A stretch of 64,000 nt of DNA from Pseudomonas sp. KNUC1026 (GTDB lineage: Bacteria > Pseudomonadota > Gammaproteobacteria > Pseudomonadales > Pseudomonadaceae), in the NCBI RefSeq assembly GCF_021650705.1, contig NZ_CP087138.1, positions 1,798,001 to 1,862,000 on the forward strand, read 5' to 3'. The notes under the pieces are model-generated. The model worked only from the letters and a program-made list of their open reading frames with translations, was not told the DNA's origin and ran no database searches. The translations under genes and the position numbers were made by a program. The number at the start of each line of letters is the position of its first letter. The first letter of the stretch is position 1. Below are positions 9,047-16,810 of the stretch, in pieces.

Positions 9047-10005
9047 ATGCGTGAAGAACTCTTGGATGTGGTGGTGCGCAAGCGCGACCTGCAAGGCGAC
9101 GGTGTCGTCGTGCTCGATCTTGCCCGCGCGGACGGCAGCGCGTTGCCGCTGTTCGATGCCGGTGCCCATGTGGACATCCACATCGCCCCTGGCCTGGTGC
9201 GCCAGTACTCGTTGTGCAGCGACCCCGCCGACGCCAGCCTGTATCGGCTGGGCGTATTGAAAGACCCGGCCTCGCGCGGCGGCTCGGTGGGCGTGCACGA
9301 CACCTTGCTCGAAGGCCGGCAGTTGCAGATCAGCCTGCCGCGCAATCTGTTCCCGTTGGCCAGCGGCGCACGGCGCACGCTGCTGCTGGGGGTGGCATCG
9401 GCATTACCCCGATGATCGCCATGGCCTATGCGCTGGAGCAGCGTGGCGAAGCCTTCGAGCTGCATTACTGCGGGCGCTCGCGCAGCCGCAGTGCGTTCTT
9501 GGCAGAGCTTGAGCGCGCGCCTTTCGCCGGCAAGGTGTTCACCCATTTCGACGACGAAGGTGAGGCGCAAACACTGGACCTTGCCAAGGTGCTGGGCCAG
9601 GGCGAAGCCGGTGTTCACCTCTACACCTGCGGGCCCGGTGGCTTCATGGAATGGGTGATCGCAGGTGCTCGTGCCCAGGGCTATAGCGAAGAGCACATCC
9701 ACAAGGAGTACTTCCAGGTGGAGGCGGACGCCAGCGGGCAGGGCTTCGAAGTCGTCGCCGCGCGCAGCGGCAAGGTGGTGCAGGTCGCCGAGGGCCAGAC
9801 CATCCTCGATGCGCTGGCCTCGGTGGGCATCAAGATCGACATCTCCTGCGAGCAAGGGGTGTGCGGCACCTGCCTGTGCGATGTGCTCGAAGGCGAGCCC
9901 GACCACCGGGACGTTTACCTGACCGACGAAGAAAAGGCCGCCAACGACCAGATGCTGGTGTGTTGCTCGCGGGCCAAGTCGAAAAAGCTCGTGCTGGATA
10001 TTTGA
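9047..10005 (+). CDS. iacF: Ferredoxin reductase component (FMN/FAD-NAD plus C-terminal [2Fe-2S]); frameshifted
   Basis: Electron-transfer partner of the IacCD oxygenase. Residues 1-120: flavin domain with VRQYSLCSDP. Middle: NAD-binding domain with GGIGITPMIAMA and YTCGPGGFM. C-terminus: plant-type [2Fe-2S] domain with CEQGVCGTC and a last Cys in LVCCSRAKS. This layout is that of vanillate-demethylase-type reductases. The frame breaks at the G5 run 9388-9392; a sixth G restores LLLGGGIGITPM and about 319 residues. The break falls in an invariant motif, so a real mutant would lose the whole electron-transfer half; an error in the sequence is more likely. Confidence 0.88.
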
Positions 10006-10016
10006 GGAGAACGACC

Positions 10017-10514
10017 GTGGTGGATGTCAGCAGCTTTCGCAATGCAATGGCCCTGCTCGGCGGCGCCGTATCGGTGATTACCACCGACGGCCCCCGTGGC
10101 CGCTTCGGCTTCACCGCCTCGGCGGTGTGCAGCGTCACCGATTCGCCGCCCACGCTTCTGGTGTGCATGAACCGCAACTCCAACTCCAACGAGCCGTTCA
10201 AGGCCAATGGGGTGCTGTGCGTGAACGTGCTGGCCGGCACCCACAGCGAACTGTCCGGGGCGTTTGCCAACAAACACCTGGCCATGCAGGAGCGCTTCGC
10301 TGCCACCGCCTGGACCACGCTGGAAAGCGGCGCGCCGGTGATGCTGGAGGCGCTGGTCAACTTCGACTGCCGCATCGCCCAGGTGCATGAGGTGGGCTCG
10401 CACAGCATTTTCTATTGCCAGATCCAGGGCATTCGCCAGGGAGGCGCGGCCGAGGGATTGGTGTATTTCAACCGCGCCTACCACCGCTTGGGCGATGCCT
10501 CGAAGGCCTGTTGA
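10017..10514 (+). CDS. iacG: NAD(P)H:flavin oxidoreductase
   Basis: A 165-residue flavin reductase of the HpaC/Fre-type split-barrel family. Seen: FRNAMALLGGAVSVITTDG, the FTASAVCSVTDSPPTLLVC strand-turn element and GSHSIFYCQI. It supplies reduced flavin to the monooxygenase IacA. The GTG start at 10017 follows GAGGAGAACGACC and lies 11 bp from iacF. It ends the rightward iacABCDEFG run; a strong hairpin straddles its stop codon. Confidence 0.9.
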   Translation: MVDVSSFRNAMALLGGAVSVITTDGPRGRFGFTASAVCSVTDSPPTLLVCMNRNSNSNEPFKANGVLCVNVLAGTHSELSGAFANKHLAMQERFAATAWTTLESGAPVMLEALVNFDCRIAQVHEVGSHSIFYCQIQGIRQGGAAEGLVYFNRAYHRLGDASKAC

Positions 10515-10522
10515 GGCCTTCG
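10501..10522. terminator. Bidirectional hairpin between iacG and iacR
   Basis: Perfect inverted repeat CGAAGGCCT-GTTG-AGGCCTTCG with a 9-bp stem and 4-base loop, overlapping the iacG stop codon and lying 10 bp from the convergent iacR stop. No long U tract follows on either strand, so termination strength is uncertain. Confidence 0.65.
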
Positions 10523-10531
10523 CGGGGCGGG

Positions 10532-11008
10532 TCAGAGGTTTTCGAGGTTGTGGAAGACCGTTTCGAGCATGCCGTTCAGGCGCTGGATCTGCGCTTCGGT
10601 GAGGCCGGTGAAGCTGCGCTGGAACAGCCCGTGAGTTACGCCCTGCATGCGCTCGATGGTCTCAAGGCCCAACGGGGTGATGCTCACCTGGGTGACCCGG
10701 GCGTCTTCGGTGCTGGTGGCGGTGCTCACCAGGCCGTCGTCCTTCATGCGGTAGACGATCTTGGTGATGGTGGAGAGCTTGGCGATGGCGTGGGTGGAGA
10801 TCTCGGAGATGCTCGACTGCCCGTTCTCGTTGAGGATCCACAGCACCCGCCAGCGCGGCACGTCGAGGTCGACCTTCTTGAGCAGGCGTTCCATGTTGTG
10901 CATGTACTGCCCATGAACGCGGGCAAGCCAGTAGAAGGGGAAGTCTTCCTTGCGGAAGTCTTCGCTGGCGGGGTCGTAGCGGCTCTGGCGTTTTCTTGTA
11001 GGGCTCAT
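10532..11008 (-). CDS. iacR: MarR-family transcriptional regulator of the iac cluster
   Basis: A 158-residue MarR-type winged-helix protein. Seen: dimerisation helices around FYWLARVHGQYMHNMERLLK, a recognition region SSISEISTHAIAKLSTITKI and a wing TEDARVTQVSITPLG. It is placed between iacG and iacH on the opposite strand, as in known P. putida iac clusters where IacR represses and IAA relieves. It reads towards iacG and away from iacH, so the 160-bp gap to iacH is a divergent control region. The start at 11008 has only modest ribosome-site support. Confidence 0.88.
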   Translation of the reverse strand: MSPTRKRQSRYDPASEDFRKEDFPFYWLARVHGQYMHNMERLLKKVDLDVPRWRVLWILNENGQSSISEISTHAIAKLSTITKIVYRMKDDGLVSTATSTEDARVTQVSITPLGLETIERMQGVTHGLFQRSFTGLTEAQIQRLNGMLETVFHNLENL

Positions 11009-11123
11009 GAGGTTTCGGCAGCTGGAAAAAGTGCCGTAAGCATAGGAGTTTTATAGCGCGGTGCGAAGCCCTCGTGAGCACCGTAAAGCCTATGAAACGG
11101 GCATTTGAAGGCGGGCTGAATAG

Positions 11124-11147
11124 ATGACATGTCATTTGATAATTCAA
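11124..11147. promoter_or_regulatory. Candidate IacR operator upstream of iacH
   Basis: Perfect 12-bp palindrome ATGACATGTCAT (11124-11135), followed at once by TTGATAATTCAA (11136-11147), a second imperfect dyad. Both lie in the divergent iacR-iacH gap, about 115 bp from iacR and 20-40 bp before iacH. Dyads of this size suit MarR dimers; assignment to IacR is inference. Confidence 0.45.
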
Positions 11148-11167
11148 CCAAATCGGAAGGCTCTGCG

Positions 11168-12283
11168 ATGACGATAGTGGTAGAAGCGCTCGACCTCGGC
11201 GGCCCGGGCCTTGTGGTCATGGTCAAGGACACGCTGGACGTGGCCGGGGTGCCGACCCGCGCCTCCAGTGCTGCCCTGGCCGATGCACCAGCTGCGGCGG
11301 CGAATGCCGAGGTTGTGCAACGCCTGCTGGACGCCGGCTGCCACCTGGTCGGCAAAACCGGCCTGCACGAGCTGGCCTTCGGCACCACCGGCATCAACCA
11401 TCACACCGGCACCGCGCCCAACCCGCGCTACCCCGGGCGCATTCCAGGTGGCTCCTCCAGTGGCTCGGCGGCAGCCGTGGCTGCGGGGCTGGTGGACTTC
11501 AGCCTGGGCACCGACACCGGCGGCTCGGTGCGCATTCCGGCCTGCTGCTGCGGGGTGTTCGGCTTCAAGCCGACTTTCGGGCGAGTGAGCCGGCAGGGGG
11601 TGATGCCCGCGCACAGCACGCTCGATTGTGCGGGGCCGCTGGCGGCAACGCTGCCGGGGCTTGTGCAGGCCATGCGCATCATCGACCCCAGCTTCGGCAG
11701 CACCATCGCGCCATCAGAGATTCGCATCGGGCAGGTGAGGGTGGCCGCCAGTGATGCGGTGCAGGCGGTGGTCGATGCGGCGGTGCAGGCGTCAGGGGCG
11801 CCGGTTGCTCCCATAACGCTCGACCTGATGCCTGCGGCCTACAACGCGGCGATGGTGATCATCAACCGCGAGACCTACCAGGCCTGCGAGGGCCTGCTCG
11901 CCTCGGGCAAGGTCGGGGCGGATGTGGCGGCCAGGCTTGCGGCCGCAGGCCAGGTCACTGACGCGGCACTGGCTGAGGCCGAGCAGGTGCGCGAGCGCTT
12001 CAGCGCGCAGGTCGATGCGGTGCTGGGCCACTGTGAGGTGCTGGCGTTGCCGACCATGCCCGACTTTCCGCTCAGGCTCGAAGAGGCCGCCGACACCCGC
12101 GCGGTGCTGGGCATGACCGCGCTGGTGCGGCCGTTCAACCTCTCCGGGCACCCGGCGCTGACGATTCCGCTGGCCAGCCCCGCGGGGTTGCCGGTGGGCT
12201 TGCAATTGGTCGGTGCCGAAGGCGCTGACGAGGCGCTGCTGGCCATCGCTGCTCGCTTGCTGGCGGCCCTTCATGGCGCTTGA
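11168..12283 (+). CDS. iacH: Amidase-signature family hydrolase
   Basis: A 371-residue amidase-signature protein. Seen: catalytic Lys in VMVKDTLD, the Ser-rich signature GGSSSGSAAAVAAG, and GTDTGGSVRIPA with the nucleophile Ser. These give the Ser-cisSer-Lys triad. It resembles IacH and plant-associated indole-acetamide hydrolases, which suggests hydrolysis of an amide or lactam in the pathway, or feeding IAA from an amide precursor; its precise role is not settled. ATG 11168 is chosen behind GGAAGGCTCTG; an in-frame ATG at 11129 sits inside the operator-like palindrome and is less likely. It is shorter than typical 450-residue amidases. Confidence 0.85.
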   Translation: MTIVVEALDLGGPGLVVMVKDTLDVAGVPTRASSAALADAPAAAANAEVVQRLLDAGCHLVGKTGLHELAFGTTGINHHTGTAPNPRYPGRIPGGSSSGSAAAVAAGLVDFSLGTDTGGSVRIPACCCGVFGFKPTFGRVSRQGVMPAHSTLDCAGPLAATLPGLVQAMRIIDPSFGSTIAPSEIRIGQVRVAASDAVQAVVDAAVQASGAPVAPITLDLMPAAYNAAMVIINRETYQACEGLLASGKVGADVAARLAAAGQVTDAALAEAEQVRERFSAQVDAVLGHCEVLALPTMPDFPLRLEEAADTRAVLGMTALVRPFNLSGHPALTIPLASPAGLPVGLQLVGAEGADEALLAIAARLLAALHGA

Positions 12284-12305
12284 TCCCAACCCTGGAGCAT
12301 CCCCC

Positions 12306-12842
12306 ATGGCCGATATCGCCCAGTTGCAACAACGCCTGCACGACCTGGAAGCCCAGCAAGCTGCACGTGCCTGCATGAACCGCTACATGGCGCTGTGCGA
12401 CCAGTTGAATGCCGGCACGCCGCTGGACGAACTGGCGCAATTGTTCACCCACAACGCCGTGTGGGAAGGCAAGGGCGCCCGCTATGCCGGCAGCTTCGGC
12501 GGCTACCGCGGGCGCGAGGCCATTGCGCAGATGTTCGCCACCTACATGACCGAGCCTGCGCACTTTGCGTTGAACGTGCACTTTCTCACCAGCGAGCTGA
12601 TCGAGGTGGACGGTGAACGGGTGACCGGCAGCTGGATCATGCTGCAGGCCAGCACCTTTGCCAGCGGCGCTTCGCACATGAACGCCGCGCGGTTGTCGGT
12701 GGCCTTTGCGTTCGAAGAGCAGCGCTGGCGCATCGCGCATTTCCAGACCGAGAACCTGTTCAGCCGGCCTGTCGCGGCATGGAACAGCGAGGCGCAATTG
12801 CCGGTCCCAGGCGGGGCCCGAATAGCGACCAATTCGGGATAG
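12306..12842 (+). CDS. iacI: SnoaL/NTF2-like protein of the IAA pathway
   Basis: A 178-residue protein of the SnoaL-like (NTF2 cone) fold. Seen: a coiled N-terminal helix (IAQLQQRLHDLEAQQAA), then CMNRYMALCDQLNAG and GYRGREAIAQMFATYM. It lies 22 bp after iacH. In iac clusters IacI occurs with variable position and has no defined step; a cyclase, hydratase or dehydratase-like role has been considered. It is probably the last gene of the iacHI unit. A 216-bp gap to the porin gene includes an AT-rich stretch around 12880-12970. Confidence 0.8.
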   Translation: MADIAQLQQRLHDLEAQQAARACMNRYMALCDQLNAGTPLDELAQLFTHNAVWEGKGARYAGSFGGYRGREAIAQMFATYMTEPAHFALNVHFLTSELIEVDGERVTGSWIMLQASTFASGASHMNAARLSVAFAFEEQRWRIAHFQTENLFSRPVAAWNSEAQLPVPGGARIATNSG

Positions 12843-13058
12843 CCGCATGCAACGCAGCGGCCTAGCATCGAAACCCTGGATTCACCCTATAACAATAATT
12901 CGCCGCCACCGGTTCAGAGGTGCGGCTTTTCTCTCGCAAAAGCTGCCTCATACAACAGGTATAACAATATGAGCGTATCCACTTGCGGTGGCTCCCCTTG
13001 CGAGCTGCGGCGCAGCGCGGCTGGCTGGCGTTCGCCCAATCCCCCAAAGGCACGAGCC

Positions 13059-14375
13059 ATGAACCCACGAATCACCCTCGGCACCCTGGCCGCCTCCCTG
13101 GCAATGGCCGGGTTTTCACCGGCAAGTCAGGCGATCCCTGTGTATGAAACCGCCGATACCCATGTCAGTGTCGAAGGCCTGGCGGCCTACGGCATGTTCA
13201 ACAGCCGCCAGGGCTACAACGGCCTGCAGGGCGGCCGGCACTGGCGCGAGGCCTTCATCAAGTACGGCATCAAGGCCGACACCACACTGGGTGAGCAGGG
13301 CAGCGCCTACAGCGGTTTTGCCATGGTGTCATCGGGCACCTGGGGCGACGGCGATGCCGGCAACTTCACCGATGGCAGCGAGCGCACTACCAAGATCGAG
13401 GACGCCTACCTGGGCTGGCGCTCCGGCGACAGCCTGGGGTGGCTGGGCCATGACGGGCTCGACATCTCAGTGGGCCGGCAGGGGTTCAAGCTCGGGCAGG
13501 GTTTTCTGATCGTCGACGACGGCCTTAACCTGGGCAAGAACGGCGGTGCGCGCGGTTACAACCGTGGCGGCGCGTATTACCTGGGGGCACGCCATGCCTT
13601 CGACCGCACTGCCGTGGTGCGAATCGGTGGCAACGAAGGCTGGCACGGCACCGGCGCGTGGCTCAAATCCGACAATCATGCCCAGGCCAATACCGAAATG
13701 GGCGTTGCGGCGCTGGAGTACACGCGGCCAGCCGGCACGCTGGGCTTCAACTGGGTGCACGGCATCAGTGTTGACGAGCCCTGGGCCACGGAGGCGCTCA
13801 AGCGCCGCGAGGGAATGAACACCTACAGCGTGCGGGGCGATGGCAGCGCCGGTATCCCGGATGCCAACTTTGCCTTCGAGTACGCCGTGCAGAACAGCCA
13901 TGGCGATCAGGAAACCGCCTGGTACCTGCAAGCCGGCTACCAGTTCAGCCAGGTGCTCTGGGCACCAAGCCTGACCGCGCGCTACACCCGCTATTCGCAG
14001 AACTGGGACATGCTCTTCACCGGCTTCAGCAGCGGCTACGGCACCTGGTTTCAGGGCGAAGTCGCGGCCAATTACGCCGGCCCGTTCAACAGCAACACCG
14101 GCGTCACTCACTTCGCGCTCAAGGCCAACCCGGTCGAGAACGTGACCCTGGGCGCGCTGTTCTTCGACTTCCGCACCCAGGGCAACCGGCAGAGTGTGAA
14201 CCTCGATGCCCGCGAGCTCGACCTGTACGTGGAATGGGCAGTGTCGCCGCACCTGATCGTCACGCCGCTGCTGGGCCTGTACCGGCCAGACCACTCGGCA
14301 GCCGAGGGCGGCTCGCAGAGCGCCGGCAGCGGCACCAACGTCTACAGCCAGGTGACGGTGGCCGTACCGTTCTGA
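13059..14375 (+). CDS. Outer-membrane porin (alginate-export-like beta-barrel)
   Basis: A 438-residue protein with a signal peptide (MNPRITLGTLAASLAMAGFS, cleaved near SQA) and a body of alternating amphipathic strands rich in Gly, Tyr and Trp, ending in a terminal Phe (TVAVPF), the usual outer-membrane assembly signal. Segments such as GLAAYGMFNSRQGYN and GRQGFKLGQGFLIVDDGLN resemble porins with the alginate-export domain. Its place directly after iacHI suggests uptake of IAA or a related aromatic acid. ATG 13059 is chosen over an in-frame start at 12969 because only it gives a proper signal peptide. Confidence 0.85.
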   Translation: MNPRITLGTLAASLAMAGFSPASQAIPVYETADTHVSVEGLAAYGMFNSRQGYNGLQGGRHWREAFIKYGIKADTTLGEQGSAYSGFAMVSSGTWGDGDAGNFTDGSERTTKIEDAYLGWRSGDSLGWLGHDGLDISVGRQGFKLGQGFLIVDDGLNLGKNGGARGYNRGGAYYLGARHAFDRTAVVRIGGNEGWHGTGAWLKSDNHAQANTEMGVAALEYTRPAGTLGFNWVHGISVDEPWATEALKRREGMNTYSVRGDGSAGIPDANFAFEYAVQNSHGDQETAWYLQAGYQFSQVLWAPSLTARYTRYSQNWDMLFTGFSSGYGTWFQGEVAANYAGPFNSNTGVTHFALKANPVENVTLGALFFDFRTQGNRQSVNLDARELDLYVEWAVSPHLIVTPLLGLYRPDHSAAEGGSQSAGSGTNVYSQVTVAVPF

Positions 14376-14424
14376 CCGCCGCGCTTTGCCCTGCTGGCGC
14401 GCAGTTTGCAGGGCACGGAGCGTC

Positions 14425-15441
14425 ATGGAGCAACCGATGAGTGCACCTCCCATGTTGGCCCAGCAAATCTGCTTCGACGATGTGGACGTGCATGCTCGCT
14501 CGCTGGTGGGGTGGCAGCAGACCTACGACCAGCTCAGTGCCGGGCACGCCCGTACCACCCTCAAACACCTTACCGCAGAGCGGTTCCAGATCTTCCACGA
14601 AACACTGGACAAACGCGTCGTACAACGCGGTGCCGCGCCCCGCAGCCGGCTGTGCCTCGGGTTGCCGTCGTGCAGCGAGGCCCCGGGTGTTTTCCAGGGC
14701 AAGCGGGTGGGCGGTGAAAGTGTCACTGTTCTGCACGGTGGCCAGGAATTTTCCGTGCAGTCCGCCGAGGGCATGGACCTGCTCGGCATCACCATGGACG
14801 TGGAGCGGCTGGAGGCTTTCGCCGGTCGTGAAGTGACCGAGGCGCAGCTGCGGCAGCTGTCGCACAGCACCCGCCTGAACGTGGCTCCGCATTTCGTCAG
14901 CGGGTTGCGCAGGCAACTGGAAACGCTGATGGACGCAGCGCTGGCCGGCGACACCCAGGCCGAAGCACCACTGGAAGCGCTGGCGCTCGAGGCCATGCTG
15001 GTGCTGCTGGACACCGCGCTGGAGCGCGGCAGCGAACGCGGCGCAAATTTCGCCGTGAGCGCCTATCTGGTCCGGCGAAGCCAGCAACTGGCGCTGGATT
15101 GCCTGGACGAGCCACTCTCGGTGATGGACATCTGCCAGCGCCTGAATGTCAGCCGCAGCACTTTGCAGCGCAGTTTCCAAAGCGTAACCGGCCTGCGCCC
15201 AGTGGAGTACCTGCGCGCCGTGCGCCTGAACGCCGCCCGCCGCCGGCTGCGCCGAACCTGCGCGGGGCAGTTCACCGTCGCCGAGGTGGCCAGTGACCTT
15301 GGTTTCAGCCACCTGGGGCATTTTTCGGGGGCGTACAAGGCGCTTTTTGGCGAGCACCCGTCGCGGACGCCGCGTTCGATGCAACGCGGCGCCCGGCAAG
15401 CCGGCCTCCCACCTCAGGCTCAGTGGCATCTGCCGAGTTAG
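14425..15441 (+). CDS. AraC-family transcriptional regulator
   Basis: About 338 residues. The N-terminal domain (HARSLVGWQQTYDQLSAG) resembles EutR/AndR-type aromatic-pathway activators. The C-terminal double HTH is seen as LSVMDICQRLNVSRSTLQRSF and VAEVASDLGFSHLGHFSGAYK. Starts at 14425 and 14437 are both possible; each has a GGAG ahead. It lies 50 bp after the porin, so it may control the porin or the catA/iac genes. The last 20 or so codons (from QRGARQAGL) are encoded by a REP element, so the C-terminus is unusual and dispensable-looking. Confidence 0.85.
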   Translation: MEQPMSAPPMLAQQICFDDVDVHARSLVGWQQTYDQLSAGHARTTLKHLTAERFQIFHETLDKRVVQRGAAPRSRLCLGLPSCSEAPGVFQGKRVGGESVTVLHGGQEFSVQSAEGMDLLGITMDVERLEAFAGREVTEAQLRQLSHSTRLNVAPHFVSGLRRQLETLMDAALAGDTQAEAPLEALALEAMLVLLDTALERGSERGANFAVSAYLVRRSQQLALDCLDEPLSVMDICQRLNVSRSTLQRSFQSVTGLRPVEYLRAVRLNAARRRLRRTCAGQFTVAEVASDLGFSHLGHFSGAYKALFGEHPSRTPRSMQRGARQAGLPPQAQWHLPS

Positions 15442-15492
15442 CGGAGCCTGCCAAGTGGATGGAGACTCTCAAGTGGGAGGCCGGCTTGCCGG
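15391..15492. repeat. REP-element inverted pair (REPIN-like)
   Basis: GCCCGGCAAGCCGGCCTCCC at 15391-15410 is mirrored by GGGAGGCCGGCTTGCCGG at 15475-15492. Each arm holds its own small palindrome (CCGGCAAGCCGG). The same arms recur at 49694-49763. This fits the paired REP repeats scattered between genes in Pseudomonas. Here the left arm lies inside the end of the AraC coding region. Confidence 0.75.
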
Positions 15493-15532
15493 ACGCCGTG
15501 TAACGGACGCCGTGTAACGGACGCCGTGTAAC
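15491..15532. repeat. Three tandem copies of a 14-bp unit
   Basis: GGACGCCGTGTAAC occurs three times without a gap (15491-15504, 15505-15518, 15519-15532), abutting the right REP arm. It is a short intergenic tandem repeat, probably length-variable between strains. No function is evident. Confidence 0.8.
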
Positions 15533-15569
15533 GGGCGACGCTGCGGCCAGCAAGCCGGAGGGCCTATGA

Positions 15570-16709
15570 CTACTTGAGCACCGGCGTTTCCCACAGGTTC
15601 AGCTTCACCCCGACCCCCAATTCCAACGCCTTGCGGTACACCACCGTCCCCCAGGCCACATCCTCCACCGGCATGCCACCGACCGACATGATGATGATCT
15701 CCTCATCGTTCAATCGCCCCGGCGCATCGCCACTGACGATCTTGCCGATGTCCTCCAGCTGCTCCGGCTTGAGCTTGCCCTCGGCAAGCATGTCCATGAA
15801 GCGCACACCGATCACCGGCACATATTTGTGCGCAGGCTTGGGCAGCTCTTCGTACCAGGCGTGGTAGAGGCCGGTGTTGTCGAGCACCTTGCGCACATCG
15901 GCCCGTTCCATGCCCTCATCGATGTTGCAGCCCGCCGGCATCGCCAGGAACGCGCCGGGCTTGACCCACTCGCGCTTGACCAGCGGGTAGGTAGCAGGGT
16001 CGCCGGTTTCGCCCGAGGTACAGTAGGTGACCAGGTCCGAACCGCGCACCACCTCCTCGACGCTTTCGACCACCGATATTTCGGTGATCTGCGGGTAGGT
16101 GGCCTGCACCCAGCCGATGAAGTCTTCCAGGCCTCGGCTGCCGCGGCCTTTGAGCTTGAGGGTGTCGATGGCGGGGCAGGTGGCCATGAACGCAGCCAGG
16201 GTGGTCTTGCCCATCACGCCCGGGCCCAGCAGGCCGACCACGCTGGAACCTTCGCGCGCCAGGTGGCGTGCGCCGACGCCGGGAATCGCGCCGGTGCGAT
16301 AGGCCGAGAGCAGATTGGCCGACATGTGCGCCAGCGGCGCGCCGGTGTCGACGTCGCTCAAGGTGAACATCAGGATCGAGCGTGGCAGGCCTTTCTCACG
16401 GTTGGCGATGTTGGAGCCATACCATTTCACCCCGGCGGTGCCGAAGCTGCCGCCCAGGTACGCCGGCATCGCCATCAGGCGGCGGTCGGCGGTGGGCTTG
16501 GGCATGTTGGGAAACGGCGAGTGTTCCGGGAACAGCACCATGGCGCCGTGGGAATCGTTGTTGGGGCCGGCCATGCGGTAGTCGCCCTGGTACAGCAGGC
16601 CGAACATCGCCTCCATGGTGTTCACACAGGCGAGCATGTCGGTGACACCGGCGCGGATCATGTCCTGCTCGGACAGGTAGATGAAGTCGATTCTTGTGTT
16701 CAGGGTCAT
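15570..16709 (-). CDS. Ornithine cyclodeaminase/mu-crystallin-family protein (tyramine oxidase subunit B-like)
   Basis: A 379-residue member of the OCD/mu-crystallin family with a Rossmann NAD(P) site seen in VVGLLGPGVMGKTTLAAF (about 150-167). It lacks clear proline-forming specificity. The long family of about 380 residues with this motif set is often annotated as tyramine oxidase subunit B, a name I can neither confirm nor test here. It may reduce or deaminate an imino or amino acid. It reads leftward, 101 bp downstream of a MocR regulator on the same strand, which may control it. Confidence 0.75.
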   Translation of the reverse strand: MTLNTRIDFIYLSEQDMIRAGVTDMLACVNTMEAMFGLLYQGDYRMAGPNNDSHGAMVLFPEHSPFPNMPKPTADRRLMAMPAYLGGSFGTAGVKWYGSNIANREKGLPRSILMFTLSDVDTGAPLAHMSANLLSAYRTGAIPGVGARHLAREGSSVVGLLGPGVMGKTTLAAFMATCPAIDTLKLKGRGSRGLEDFIGWVQATYPQITEISVVESVEEVVRGSDLVTYCTSGETGDPATYPLVKREWVKPGAFLAMPAGCNIDEGMERADVRKVLDNTGLYHAWYEELPKPAHKYVPVIGVRFMDMLAEGKLKPEQLEDIGKIVSGDAPGRLNDEEIIIMSVGGMPVEDVAWGTVVYRKALELGVGVKLNLWETPVLK

Positions 16710-16810
16710 GGCGGTGCTCGCAGGGTGAGGGCAAAGGGGCTTGCCTTTCGATGGTAGGCAGGCCCCACTGCAGCGGCTATCCCATATCGAGCGCCCTCAC
16801 CAGCGGTGCA

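Noticed and set aside
15491..15532. CRISPR-like repeat array
   Set aside because: The repeats are 14 bp and adjoin with no spacers, and there are no cas genes.
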